Part shown: one piece after another, positions 1 to 12,935 of the stretch
Layout: each line of letters begins with the position of its first letter
How positions within the stretch are numbered: position 1 is the stretch's first letter
NCBI GenBank assembly: GCA_013399015.1
Contig: VWZX01007386.1
Location: 310,001-374,000 of the forward strand
Source: Galbula dea
Taxonomy: Eukaryota; Chordata; Aves; Piciformes; Galbulidae
Length of the DNA stretch: 64,000 bases
Direction of reading: 5' to 3'
The notes under the pieces: model-generated
Databases searched by the model: none
What the model saw: the letters and a program-made list of their open reading frames with translations, nothing else
Told to the model about the DNA's origin: nothing
Program-made: the position numbers and the translations under genes

Positions 1-3000
1 CATCCTTACAACATGCTCTGATATCTTAAAAGACTAGTAATCTAGCAATCCAGCTATACAGAGAGCACTGAGGGTGAGACATTGCATTTGAATCCCTGAG
101 ACATACATTGACACTGTGGTGGCAGGAAGAGCAAAAAGAATTTTGAGATAAAATGTCTAATAAAAGAAAGAGAAGACTTACTCCTCATAAAGGCTGAGCA
201 CAACCCCACTTTGAGGTTGGTTCTGAACACACTTACACTAGGAAAGTTTACCCAAGCTTAGCACCCCAGATTTAAATTATGCCTAATGAAAATGTTTAAA
301 TGAGAATTTTGAGACCCAGCATCTATTTTAACAGCTATAATTCTGTTCTGACAGAGTTCAATGACAAACCTTCATGTCTGTAGACATGAGTTCCAGACCT
401 TTTGGCAGCTTAAGCAAAAGTGAAATTTTCTACCCCAGAAGCTAGATCTCAAGGTCAGGCTGCTCCTGCCACATGAGAGACAGAAGCAGGAGTGCAACTA
501 AGGCAGAAAGCCATAGGACAATGAAACAAGCCTCCATAGCCATTTCCAGCCCAGATCACATGAAAAATACTCCACAGTTGGAGCTGTTCTAAACTGCCTA
601 TTGTTTTGACAAAGGACCACAAATTAGTACAGAAACTGTTCAAATCCCAGAAGCATTAAAGAGCAGCTGACCAGGGTCACTGAAGTTGAAGCCTATGGCT
701 CATGAGGCTTCCTCTAGAATTTTTAAACCTTCCAGTGATAAATGCAATCTGTAACCTATAAAGCAGAGGGTTGCTATTTACATCCATGCCAAGAGAAAAT
801 GAGAAGAGTTCAACAATGTCCTGGCAGTATGGAAAAAATCATTTGCCAAGAAAAAAACTGAACAATGTTCTGTGGCTTCATTGTTTTGAAAAAGAAAAAT
901 AATTAAGACTGCTGTGCCCAAGCTCAATCCAACCAGTGTGCCAGAAAGTGATATAATCTAAGGAGAAGCAATGACAGTGCTTGGAAGCATGATGACAAAC
1001 TTTAATCTGAGTTTGTCAAGCTAGAAAAACACAGGACATGGACATGTTCCTTCATTTTTTGACACATAACAAGAACTGTTCTCTCATTCCTCTGAATAGG
1101 AGTTAAACCTCTGCAAACACCTGTGACCACCTGTGACATCTACTGCAACCACAGCTGTATTCAGCAATTTTTGGCTCAGACCTTAAAAATACCATGAGGT
1201 GGGTTTCTACCACCCTACTGAAAAATCTTTTAAGAAAACCCTACTGACATAGTTTCACAAGGTTTGAAAGAAATCCATCCCTATTCAAGTCAAGAGCTTC
1301 ATGTTACCATATTCCAGTGTAATTTTACTTGGATGCTAAGTTTTCTCACCTGTGGACATACTAGCCTCTCTGTGCTTTCACAGACAAATTAAAAATTTAG
1401 AATGTTTGTAGTGAATGAAAGAGGAAAAAAAATTGTTCTTCAAAGGTAGAACAAGATGTGTATCAAGAAAAGGAGTTTTTACAAGGTTTTGTATATTTGC
1501 ACTAAGAACTTGGCATCTTCTCACATTTACATTGGGATAAAACCAGTCTTACTTTATTATACTCAAGGAATTACTCATGATTTATGCTGGCATAAGGGGA
1601 ACTAAGATGAGAGTTTTGACTTACCTCAGTAGCTAACTCACATACAGTTCACACATATCCAGACAAAGTTAAGGACTAATCCTTTCCAAAGTATGCTCAT
1701 AGAAGGCCTGCTGCAGAGTGCCACCAAAAAAAAGTATGCACTCTGCATTATATGAGCTTTATCTCCCCATTAGCTGTACTCTGCCATAGAGAAATGTCTC
1801 TTCATATACACATATGTAATGAGGACAGCAGTTCTCATCCATATCAAGGGGCAAATGTCTTTGAGAATGAGTGTGTACTGCTCCTGTCAGAAGCAGCAGC
1901 CAGACATTTTGTTCTGTGTGTTACAATACAAGGCAAAATTTTGTGCCTTTCACTGTAAAAGACTTTTTGAATGCTGGTAAAATGGCCACTGAACAAACAC
2001 TATGTTCTCTTGAGTCAGAATTATGTCTTCAAGGAAAACTGTGGCCAAATCATCCATCACTCCTTCAGAAGCTGAACAAAGTTACAGTTCAAGCAAATGG
2101 TCAGAAACAACAGAAAAAAACCCCTGTGACAACAACCACCATCTGTAGAAAGTGTATGTCCTCTCATGGCAGAGTTGGAATAAGAAGTATTGAGAAGGAC
2201 ACAGTGAAAACATTTACTCCATTCCTTCTGCTTCACCCATATAACACTTGAGCAGACATCTGCAATGCACTTCTGCCTGGCTGGCTGCCAAACCAACATC
2301 AAAAAGAATAACTGATAATTAAAGTCTCTCCTTGCATGTTGGTCACAGTGCTTCCATGCCAAGATGTGCAATTTATAAATAGACTAAGATATGGGGGAAG
2401 GAAGGGAGAAAGAAAGAAAGCAGGAAAAGAATCCTTAGTTTTTGACTCTGTGAAAACAAGTGTGGGATACCTGGAATGTGCATAAAGCATGTAGGGTTTG
2501 ACAGACACTGGAAAGAACTCTGGAGTTGTTTGGGAACAAAGTTATGAAACTGGGGAAAAGCCACTGTGGACACTGAGTCACCTAACTGGGAAATTTGTTT
2601 AAAACTCTCCAGTTTTTCAATTTCCATGCCCCATTCTTGGCCAGCTGTTATTTCATGTTTGCCACAATTCATGCTCCCACCCTCATGGTAGTGGAATCAT
2701 TTCTATGCAATAGTTTCTGTGCAAAATTAAATGCATTTACAGCCCCTTATTTGGTTGGCTTTCCCTTGTGCAAATGGTCAAACAAGTTACATGTATTACT
2801 TATGCCTTCAAAATAAACCTATTCACACAGACTGTGCACAAAATTCTGGTGAATTAGAGCCAGCTAAAAGACTTCCTTTTCCTCTCCAGCTTCCAGCCCA
2901 GGTTTACATTGCCTTTCTGACCTACAGCAAGCCAATTCACAGTGTAGGCTTATGAAGAGCAGTGACAGACCAGTGGAGAAAAGGACAACGTGCTGCAGAG

Positions 3001-6000
3001 GGTCAGGAACATAATTCTTTCAGAGGCCTTTGTCATCAGAGTAAAATCTACCATTAAACCAAAGACAGAACAGTGACTACCCTTACAACATAGGACTAAT
3101 TTCTAGCACATATTAAGTTCAGACTACAGATTTTAACCTGTTTCTGAGATAATAGTTCCCAAAAAATGGAAGTTTCCATCTCAAAACTGTAGATGTATTT
3201 CAGAAAGACCGTTGAAGTACAGAGAAAACCCCAGTCACTATAATAGAACCAAGACTAGGACTTAACATCTCTGTGTATCCCACCATTTCACTCCAGGTAG
3301 AGCTCTCTGTATCCAGACTTTTCAGGATCTGTAATATTTTCTCCACTAAAAAGTTTTCTCAGGGCAGGATTCAAGCATTTATTACAACCATCTGGGACAC
3401 CTGGGTGGAATTACTGCTCAGCAGCAACACTGAGGCTGCTGTGCATCCAGAGATCCTAGAGATTTCTACCATGTTTGTGCCTGACAGTATATACACATAT
3501 TCTGTCCAGACAGTCCCAAGAAGGAACACATCAGTGCTAAATCCAGATATCCAGAGAGTACACCAAATGGAACAATATGGAAGCCAAGAAGGGCTCCTGG
3601 CAGAAGACAACCTCTCTTGGAACAACTTTCCAAGACACTGAAAAACTTTTTTTATTAACATTTTAAGAGGGGAAAAAAAAAACCAAACAAACAACTACAG
3701 AACCTCAGCTAAATTACAATGCAGCTGAGTCTGGGGCAGGAAAGAAAAACTTCATTAGCAAGGCCAACCAGTTCTGCATACAGAAAACAACAAAAGGAGG
3801 CTCTGACCAAGGAAAGAGCATATGGCTCTCCCTAAACTGGAGATAAAGATCAAGACTGTCCAATAGAGAGTGATTATAAGGGTGTCTGTGAAAATAGTTC
3901 ATAAGCCTGTGCAAGAACCCTAAAAGAAAGCCTAAATGCTGAAATCTATCTCTAATGTTCATGTGTGTCCACGTCTGCAAATGTTCCTCATTCACTTAGG
4001 AACAGGTCAGTAAGACCTGGAAACAAGTCCAGAGCCACAGCCTGACTTTTGATTCTGTAAAAGTGTAAATACCCTGTGTATTTTCTCTAGCAAGTAATGC
4101 CCTGAGACATCTGCAGTGCTTCTGACTAAGAGGTTTCACCAAACAGCAACAAAGAAATTACAAATCAGACCTCAGACCCCTTTTGCCTGAAAATAAATGA
4201 AGAAAGATACCACAAGAACCATTTCATCAAGCCCTTTTAGTTAAAGTTCTTATTTGAAAACATAAGTTAACAAATAGTTGCTGTGCCCTTCAAGGGCACC
4301 TGAAGACTGGAGGCAAGCCTGCCTAAATTGCAGATTATACCAGCCACAGATATGTTTTCTTCCAAGGCATTGTGAAATATTACTTGTGATCCTCTACAGG
4401 ACAAAAAAGTACTGTCAGAATATTACTATTCTGTGGAGAAAAGAAACTTTGAAAATCATTTAGATGTAGAACTATGCTTTTCCTTAGTCTCTTGGCTCTT
4501 AAGAACTAAGTACTACTCAACACAGTAACAGGGTACTGTTCAGGGAGAAGTTGATGTGTGGAGGAAGTGAATATTCCAGTTCTCAGATTCTAATGTATTC
4601 AAAAACCTGGGGAAAATATCTAGAATAGCAGAATTTGTGTATTAACTGTGATTTAAAATAGCAAAATCTCAAACCTTATTCCATCAAGAAATACAACAAG
4701 GACAAACCACTCACTGAGCTTCACAGATTCACAAACAATATTGCTTCCATTCCAATATATTGCCAGAATCCACTGAAAGGGCATAGTTTGTGGTGATGGA
4801 TTGTAAACCTAAAAAAGCCTTTGTTTACTGACAGTAATACAAAGAACAATAGAAGCATAATAAGTAGACATGTAATGTGACTGAGGCAGAAATTAAGGCT
4901 GACTACCAACAATTGTATAAGGAAGAAACATGATGCTGATTAGTCAGAGACACTGGAACTGCATTCTCCCCTCTGTTAACAGGAAAATACAAAGCTTCAG
5001 CGTGGTTACACAGCACTTTTTGGTTTGTGCATGGCCTTTGTCAAGCCCCCCAGTTACAAAGACCTTTTATCAGAGAGCTAGACTCAAAGACAGTGTGCTT
5101 TTCAGGAACATAAAGATAATAATGTAAGCATACGTAGCACTTCAGGTGCAGTAATAGCAGTCCTTAACCTTCTGTAGTGTTTGAAAGTATCAAGCACCTG
5201 ATTACATTATTCTGTTGCTGTCTGGATTTGCCTGTCAGGTTCTTCATCTACATGCTCTAGCATTCAAATAAGACAGTAACCCTCCAAACCTGGCAAATTA
5301 AAAATCCACAGCAGGTAGCCTGTCTGCCTGAGGCTGAGCCAATACTAATGGAAATTAATAGTGGTTACCTATGAAAGAGGGAGCATAGGTTCATTTCAGA
5401 AACATCTCAGGACACCAAGTGGTCCTCTGTATAAGAAACAAATGAGTCATTCAGTTATTCATGTAACATTTTCTCTCATAAATAAAGTTTATAAGCTCCT
5501 AATAATAAGGAGTATCCTATTTAATGTGATAGAGTTTCTTTTAAGACTGTCAAGGAGGTTACCTAGTCTTTTTCTTCCTGTGTTTTTTAATTATGACTTG
5601 CCTTCCTGGGTTATCTTTACTTGCAAAGGACACTTTTTTACCTTGAGCAAGTTTCAAGTTTTTACCTTGAACAAATGTGAGGTAACTTATATTTTATCAC
5701 TTCCCTAATCTCCAGTTCTTACAAGATAATTTGCACAATTTTCATCATCTAAGTTGTCAGAGTTTGAAGCTCAAATACTGGCTTCTTTCATAAATAAGTT
5801 TGATTTAATAGCTAATATTTCATGAAGGCTTTGTTGCTTTTCAAACATAGCTAAGCCTAGCTGCAGAGTCTGAACTCTATTTGCTTTAGTAGGTACTAGC
5901 AAGTACTTGCACTGTATTACTACTGTCAGACACCATCTAGTGGCTAATAAACATATAATTTTCAATAAAACACAATTTCTTTTTTTAGTCACAGTATTTC

Positions 6001-8744
6001 TACACACCTTGAGATAGCAAACCTTAGCTCTTGTCATCTTGAGATGATAAGAGAGTTACAGAATTTTCTTGCTTTATTAAAATGTAAACTGCTACTCCTC
6101 AAGACGTGGGGAACTAAAAACCAATCTGCCTCACCTCAACTGCAACTATTTCACCAAGGCAGCAATAAAAACCAGCAGTAGTCATCTGCTTAGTATTGCA
6201 TTAAAATGTTGACTTTTTTTTCTCTCTCTACTGGCTGTGGAAGTTCAGTGATTTCCCATGTTGGAAACCTTTATGCAAATGTTCTCTGGGGATAATTGTT
6301 AAATGGTACCCAGTTCTTAATTTCTTCCCCTGTCACCTTGGTTTTGTCCTCTGTTAGAGACAAAGCTATGGATTAGACAAAGCTATGGTCTGCCCTTATG
6401 TGTCTTATGTCCAGAGAGAGATAAGGCACTCATACAAACCACCTTAATATTGGGGCATATCTTAAAACCACATGACAAGGGTTGGTCTTAACCTCGTTTG
6501 GCACTTGAGGAGACAGAAAAGGACCTGCTCTCACCCCTGCATGCCACAGCCAAAACTTTCTACAGAGATTAAGATGTCAAAGTAGTTTTACAAGAAAGAC
6601 AAGCAGAACTGTAACCTCCCAAATGCAGCATCTGTTTTCTACTCCCTGCAGTTCCCAGCCACACACACCTCTAGATGCCTACAAATATTTGTATGCATGT
6701 ATACAAAAATGTGCAGGACTTCCTCTTTTGTTTCCAGCTGTAGACTCCTTCCTCTGATTTTGACTTCTTCAGTTTAAATAAAAAACTTTCACTTCCTTTT
6801 AAAATACACTAATATCACCTCCAAAGATACTTATTGACCCAACCCTCAAGTTCATTAAGAAACACAAGGTTCTGGCTGTGACGCTTAGGCATCATACAGA
6901 CATCATGGAACTTAGCCTGAGACGATTCCATTCACAGGTCAAACTGAACTTTAGCTGCCTGCAAAACTACACAATCCAAGGGAAAGGCACCAGGAAGCTC
7001 TACAGAAACAACTTCAGTCTTCAGAGCCTTGGCTTTGCATGAGTCCTGAGGTAGAAGTGCACATCCTTTGCTGGATCTAGCTTTTGAAAGTCCCGCTGAA
7101 GGGGTGATGAATCTGGATGGTAATAAGGATGTTAGAGCTCAGACATCGACATGAAGCCTGGGAATTATGTTTATCAGAAAGCAGGGGTCTGGTTTTCCTC
7201 ACCACTGCAATACAAGCCTACTGGCTTAAAATTCCATCTCTCATACAAGCATCAATAAATAATACCAAGCTCTTGCCAAAACAGACAGAGAGAGAATCGC
7301 TTCCTACAGGACTGGCAGAGTATGAAATGCAGAGCTGTAACTAAATCATCTCACTCCAGTCACAGGCCTGCATCCAACAGAATAATTCAATACAAATTCT
7401 TCAGTGATTTATACACCATGAGAAAAACCCCTCTGCTTTGCAATAAACAAGCTGGAGCACTTGTGTAAGCCCTGTGATGCAAAATTCCAAGGGTGGAAGG
7501 GAAACTCCCTACAACTGGAGAAGAAAAGTGCTGTCCTAACACCAAACATCTAAAATGTAGTCCATTTAATGGATGTGTAACATGACACAAAAGTATAAAC
7601 TGGGGTCTTGTGAGATCACACAGATACTGGAAAGGGCAAAGAATGGCAGAGAAAAAGTGTTCCTTTCTCAACAGCTAGACTCTGCTCCAGGGTCCCACTT
7701 GCTTCTGGGTCTTCCCAGACTCTCTGCTGTAAAAACTGGCACAATGGACAATATCAAGGTTTAGTGGATGCTGGTATAGCCCTTCTCACTGTACCTAGTG
7801 CTTTAATGATGATGAACTAGAAATTGAAGGCACCCCATGCTGGGAATAAATCTTTGCTCTAGAGCTCCTTGGAACTACAAAAAGATGTTGGACTCAAAAG
7901 TGCAACAGGGTTATACTGAGAAGATATGCTCAGATTATTGCTTTAGATATGTTCTCAGCAGAGGATTGGAAAGGAGCTAAATGGGCTGCTGCCAAAGTTA
8001 CTGGTAGGGCTCATGGGCATTTTTCTACTTAATGCTATGTTTGTTCAATTACTGCACTTTCCCAGGCTTAAGGTTATTCTCTGTTTTTCCTAATAAAGAA
8101 CTCCTTGCATATAGCCTCAGCATCTTTGTGGATGTTGAAGAGATGTCTGTTAAAGACAGTCAGGGCAAAATTGCACAGTGTTCCCATATTTCTACATGGG
8201 AACAGAGTCATTTAGTCATTTACCAAGAAGAACTGGTTTTTACTGTTATTATGCATCTGGCACAAGGGGACCCTCTCCAGGTTTCCCATCAATCAGCTCT
8301 GTCTCAGAAGAATGCTACAGTAGCACAACATTCTGAACACACTGATCACTAATATCCAAAAAGAAAGCCAGCTCTCTCCTCCCTCAAAGGGAAAGGGAAC
8401 CCCCAAAAATGAGGAGCACCCTACCAGCACACAGTAAAGAAAAGGGGCTATAAAAGAAAAGGAAGCAATGCATAAGCCTGAAACACATTTGATTTCCACT
8501 AAAAGGCATTTCTGTTAAATAAGGAATCAAACTGTCAGGTAGAGAAAAGCTCCTCACTGTAACAGTGTACAGATCCCATGCTGTAAGTGATGTCTTACTC
8601 AGAAGGTAGTAAATAACTACCTGACCTAGCAGTTGCTTCAGCAAAGAGAGAAGTTCACAACATAACTATTCTCCAGGCATTAGGAACTGGATATTTCCCT
8701 GCACAAATACCATGGTGGAGTTTTCTCTCTGCAGTCTTATGGAA

Positions 8745-8834
8745 GCTGGTGGTAGTGAGCTCCTTTCACACCCTCCCTCTGCAAGGCTCATGCCTTGCAG
8801 AGGGAGGGTGTGAAAGGAGCTCACTACTATCAGT
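8745..8834. repeat. Near-perfect foldback hairpin (36-bp perfect arms, 4-nt loop)
   Basis: Bases 8752-8787 are the exact reverse complement of 8792-8827, with TCAT as the loop. Read as plus-strand RNA, the stem extends to 43 pairs (8745-8834) with three G.U pairs; on the minus strand those become A.C mismatches. It lies inside an ANO2 intron. Size and shape fit a pre-miRNA-like or siRNA-type hairpin, but a recent templated inverted duplication or a foldback assembly artefact fits as well. Confidence 0.9.
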
Positions 8835-11800
8835 CTGCTGGCTGTCTATGGGAGGCAGACCTCACTGTTCCCTGCTTTCATACCTGGCTTTCAGAAAAAG
8901 TACAGGTACTTGTTGGAAATCTGAGAAGTTTAACACTGACCTGCTGGGACACTGGGGAGCTGTATATGTACAGCTCTCCCAAAATCTGGAGATTTTGGAG
9001 TCAAAATCTGGAGTTGGAGGGGACACCACAAACCTTGGTTTTCAAGATCTTATAGTTCTAGACAGTATGTGGAGATAAATCATGTCTCTCAAGAGATGAA
9101 GATGTGGCTACAAAGAACAATGAATTTGTTAATATATTAAGCAGAATAGATGGTCAGAGTTAGAGGAATGTTCTACCAGAAATTGATCTTAGCCACACTT
9201 TTGCCAAGGAAAAAACACTTATCTCTAAAGACAACTTAAACACCATTTCACAAAAACACCAATACAAACACCAGCAGGGGTTGAACTGGTGACTCCAGTC
9301 AAGAGCAGGTTCAACACAGGCACACTGCAGTGAAGGGCCAGAATTCATTGCACATGAAGTTGAAACAGTTTTCCACCCCAAAGAAAAGCACAGTTAAAAA
9401 TAGGAAGGAGGAAATACATTAGGCAGAGTGTTGGAGTAACAGAAACTCCTAGGTTTTGATTTACATGCTACACACAGTAAATAATACTTTGGTTAACACA
9501 CTTTTCCACCTACTCCTGCAAAAAGAGTTATTGTACACATAGTCTTAATCTTTACAATGACCATGTCTTCCCAGTTTTAGGCTTTACAGCAAGATAAGCA
9601 TATAGAGGCACTTTGAGCTTTAAAAGGAATCATGTTGTAGAAAATGTAGCCTGTTAGATGCTAGGTGAAGTCTTAGCAAATAAGAAATAGAAATGAAAAC
9701 ATGAAAAATGAGATGGATTAGAAGGAGCTGATTAGCTGGGACCTTTTAGAACCACTAATATAAAGTAGCTGCACCACAGTAAAAAATGAACTAGGTCTTC
9801 TTGACTTCCAGAGGGTTCCTGTAGGGTTATATTAATAACAAGATACCAAAAGGTGACCTGCCTTCTAGGATGGTGCTCACCTCTCTGGAATTTCAGTTCA
9901 TATATGAGTTCCCACTGGCAGGTGCTTCGAGAGGTCCATTAAGAAGGCAGATTGCCAGTTTTCCAGGAGCTAAGTAAGCTTTTGTCTCAGAAGTTTAACC
10001 ACTTTTTTGTGATATCAGTAACTTTAGCACACCACTCATTTACAGGTCCTAAGTGGTTGCATTCAACAAAAAACATAATGTATTTTAAATTCTATTGTAC
10101 TTCTTATACTTGCTGCATATTTTCTTGGTTTACTATAACTCCTAACTTAGGTGCACTGCTAAAAGGCAAGAAGCAATGGCTGCAAGTTGTACCAAAGAAA
10201 ATTTGGTCTACACAGAAGGAAAAAATTTCTGGAAAAGGGCACCCAGAGAAGCTGTGTGATCTCAATCCTTAGAGATTTCAAAACTCATGAGCAATTCAGT
10301 CTGGCTTTCAAGCCAGTCCTGCTTCGGGCATAAGGCAAGTCTAAGTAAAACCTATTCATTCTAGAATCACATTGTTAAAACTTTGATTAACACACTATAA
10401 CATTTGTTTTAAAAATCATAAACCCCCTTTTCTTTATGCAGGTTCATAAAACTCCCAGGGATTGTCTTCCTTGTCCCTGGATCCCCCTTGGGATCCTTAT
10501 AGCCCAAAGAGATGCATAAAGCCAGCACAGAATTCTTTTCCAGATGAAGACATAAGGATGAATGGAGTTGTCAGTGAAAATCTTACTGATCCTTTATTTA
10601 AGATTATGTTATTAAAAACTTGAAAATATTCTAAGACTAACTATACATTTAGCATTCTCTCAGGATATCAGACCTTTGAAATGACCTCAGAGAATCCCCA
10701 GTCTGTGCCAAGAGCAAGCATAAGAAATAACATAGTTCCTAGCAACAACTGTATGGCCAGAAGCAAGGTACTGAGGCATCAGGAATGCTTTGTAGTAATT
10801 ATACAATATCATAGCTAGTCTTCCAGCTTAGGCTCTTCAGTTAAAGAATTACTTCCAATTTGCATTCTTATAGAATAAAGATGGCACAGGGATAGTTACA
10901 AAGATTTGCATTGTTGCAAGCTGTATTAAAAATTAGACATAAAAACCTAATTTGAGGGATAAAAATATTATTAAAGTAACATACTTCAACAGAGTTAATG
11001 TATTTGAAAACATCATTCAGAACAGGCTTCAAGTAAAAGGCAAAATAAATGCTCCTTCTTCTGTCCATCAAAGCCTGAATTAAACTTAGGTTACACAGTG
11101 TTCCCTTGCCAGAAAAAAAAAAAATTTGAGTGTAATCCAATCAATCTAAGAAAGGATAATCACAGTAAGTTATCAAAATGCACAAAGTGTGGCTGTTTGC
11201 CAAGGGAATAAGCATCCACACTGAGACTAAGCTCAAATTCCCACCATGGCATAGAAGTGCAAAAACCTATTTCAGTTACAGAAAGAAAAGGGTGGTAATT
11301 CTTCAGGTATATATACTCTAAAGTTCTGACATGGTCCAGAAAATAAAAACCACATTTATTTTAGTGTTAACAGTAAAACTTGCAGTCAAGCAAAGTATGG
11401 AAGATAAAAGCAAGAAAATCATCTCAGAACAGAGAATCAATTGCACATGTCTGGTCCTTTTTTTCTTTCTTTCTCACAGAAGTTTAAACCACAGAGTTTC
11501 TATGAAATCATAGCAGTATAGTGAAACATTATAATGGAGACAGCAAAGTACAAATGAAGATTGAGTGTAAGCAGATGTACCTGAGCTGTCAGGTCTGGTA
11601 AAACTTGAGAACTCTTCCAGCCAGTCAGAATTTAACTTCATATTTGTAGTAGTTACTCACAACATACCAGGCATTGTAATCTTGCTCTGAGTTTACCTAC
11701 TCCATACAGTAGCCTCACCTGGAATAACTAGCATTCAAAAAGTACAGAAATCCTGCACAAAACCATTAAGGCAAAAAAGAGGAAACAATCTTGCAGGATT

Positions 11801-12592
11801 TCAGTAAGAGTTGATGGTCTCACTATCATTTGCCAGTCTGAAACCTCTCACTCAGAATAAAAAGCAATTCTGTTTCTGTTACAGGTCAATGGCTATGTCT
11901 TTGGAAAAAACATATGCAGAATTTCAACATTAATTCAAAATACAATCAATACATTCAAAAAAAAAGTGTTGATTATCTATATTACTAACACCAGCTTTTG
12001 CAGGTAAACACATAGAGGCAGACTGTATAAAAAAAATAAGTTCAAGTTTAGTTATATGAAAGATAAGATTGAAACAATGTCACCTTTCTTAGCTATACAA
12101 ATTATCCAGAAACAGATTTTGAGGACTTTTTATTCTATTTTGTTTGCTAATATCAGATTTCTTTTATTCCTAGACAGATATCTTATGTAAGAATATTTTC
12201 AGTCAGCAGTTTTCACAAACTTTTCCTTCTCTTAGCATAGATAACATCCAGCAAAAATTGTTTTATATTGGCTTTCTTGTAGAGATATTGTAGAAATCCA
12301 TTAAAAAGCATGTTGGTTTGGTTTTGTTTTAGTTCAGGCCCAACTACTTCTGTGTTTATAACCTCAAAATTCAAAATATACAAAAGAACACTGAGAACAT
12401 ACATGGATGAGTTCAGATGAATAGAACTTGTCAAACCAGGAGTAAAAAAATCAAATGGAAGTCACATACTTTCACATTGATTCATGATGTGAACCCCATC
12501 TTCTGATTTTTCACCAGATTTTCTGACCATACTGCCCAATAAAAAAATCACCAATGTGAATAGAAATTCCTCTTTTTTGGAAAGAATTCATG

Positions 12593-12640
12593 TTTTGGGG
12601 GTGGTTTTGTTTGGTTGGTTTTGGGTTTGTTTTGTTTTTA
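12593..12640. repeat. T/G-rich low-complexity run
   Basis: GGTTTTGTTTGG and TTTGTTTTGTTTTT units just left of ANO2 exon 10. It may be an A-rich retroposon tail read on the other strand; no body is recognisable. Confidence 0.6.
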
Positions 12641-12870
12641 AACAACATGCAGTATAACATTCTTCCAGGAATAAGCATTATACAAAACCAAAGGTATATT
12701 ATTTAGTATAATTTTATTAAATTGCCATTGGTGCTACAGAAAAGCAGTGAGAGTATTGTTTTTAATGCTCTGATCAATCCAAGATTTCTTTTGGTGAAGT
12801 TACTGAAACTTAATTAATCTGCATTCACTAAGAACCAGGCCCCTTAGTGTTTTATACAGGTCCATGTTAC

Positions 12871-12935
12871 CTTATAAGGTCAATAGGCTGAAACTTGTAA
12901 AATGCTCCATATCTTGCCCATTCTCGATACAGCAA
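12871..12935 (-). CDS. ANO2: ANO2 coding exon 10, last ANO2 exon seen in the window
   Basis: A 65-nt exon, acceptor TTTATTTAG, donor AG|GTAACA, reading [20 protein letters not shown] then IR in phase 2. It matches [22 protein letters not shown], the segment that leads directly into transmembrane helix 1 of anoctamins. The next expected block (KYFGEKIGLYFAWLG) was searched by eye on the minus strand down to position 1 and not found, so the rest of the gene lies off the left edge. Confidence 0.95.

Larger units (their letters stand above)
1..12870. other. ANO2 intron 10 (partial), non-coding
   Basis: No exon of the anoctamin membrane domain is visible on the minus strand. The contents are the hairpin at 8745-8834, a GAAA run near 2407-2420, small local duplications (GACAAAGCTATGG twice at about 6359-6388; a TTTTTACCTTGA unit twice near 5635-5676), and a CTCF-like motif at 5931-5943. 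The open frames here are short and unlike known proteins. Confidence 0.75.

Noticed and set aside
8749..9078. Plus-strand 109- and 86-codon frames as genes
   Set aside because: They run through the inverted repeat and have no protein features; the hairpin explains the local sequence better.
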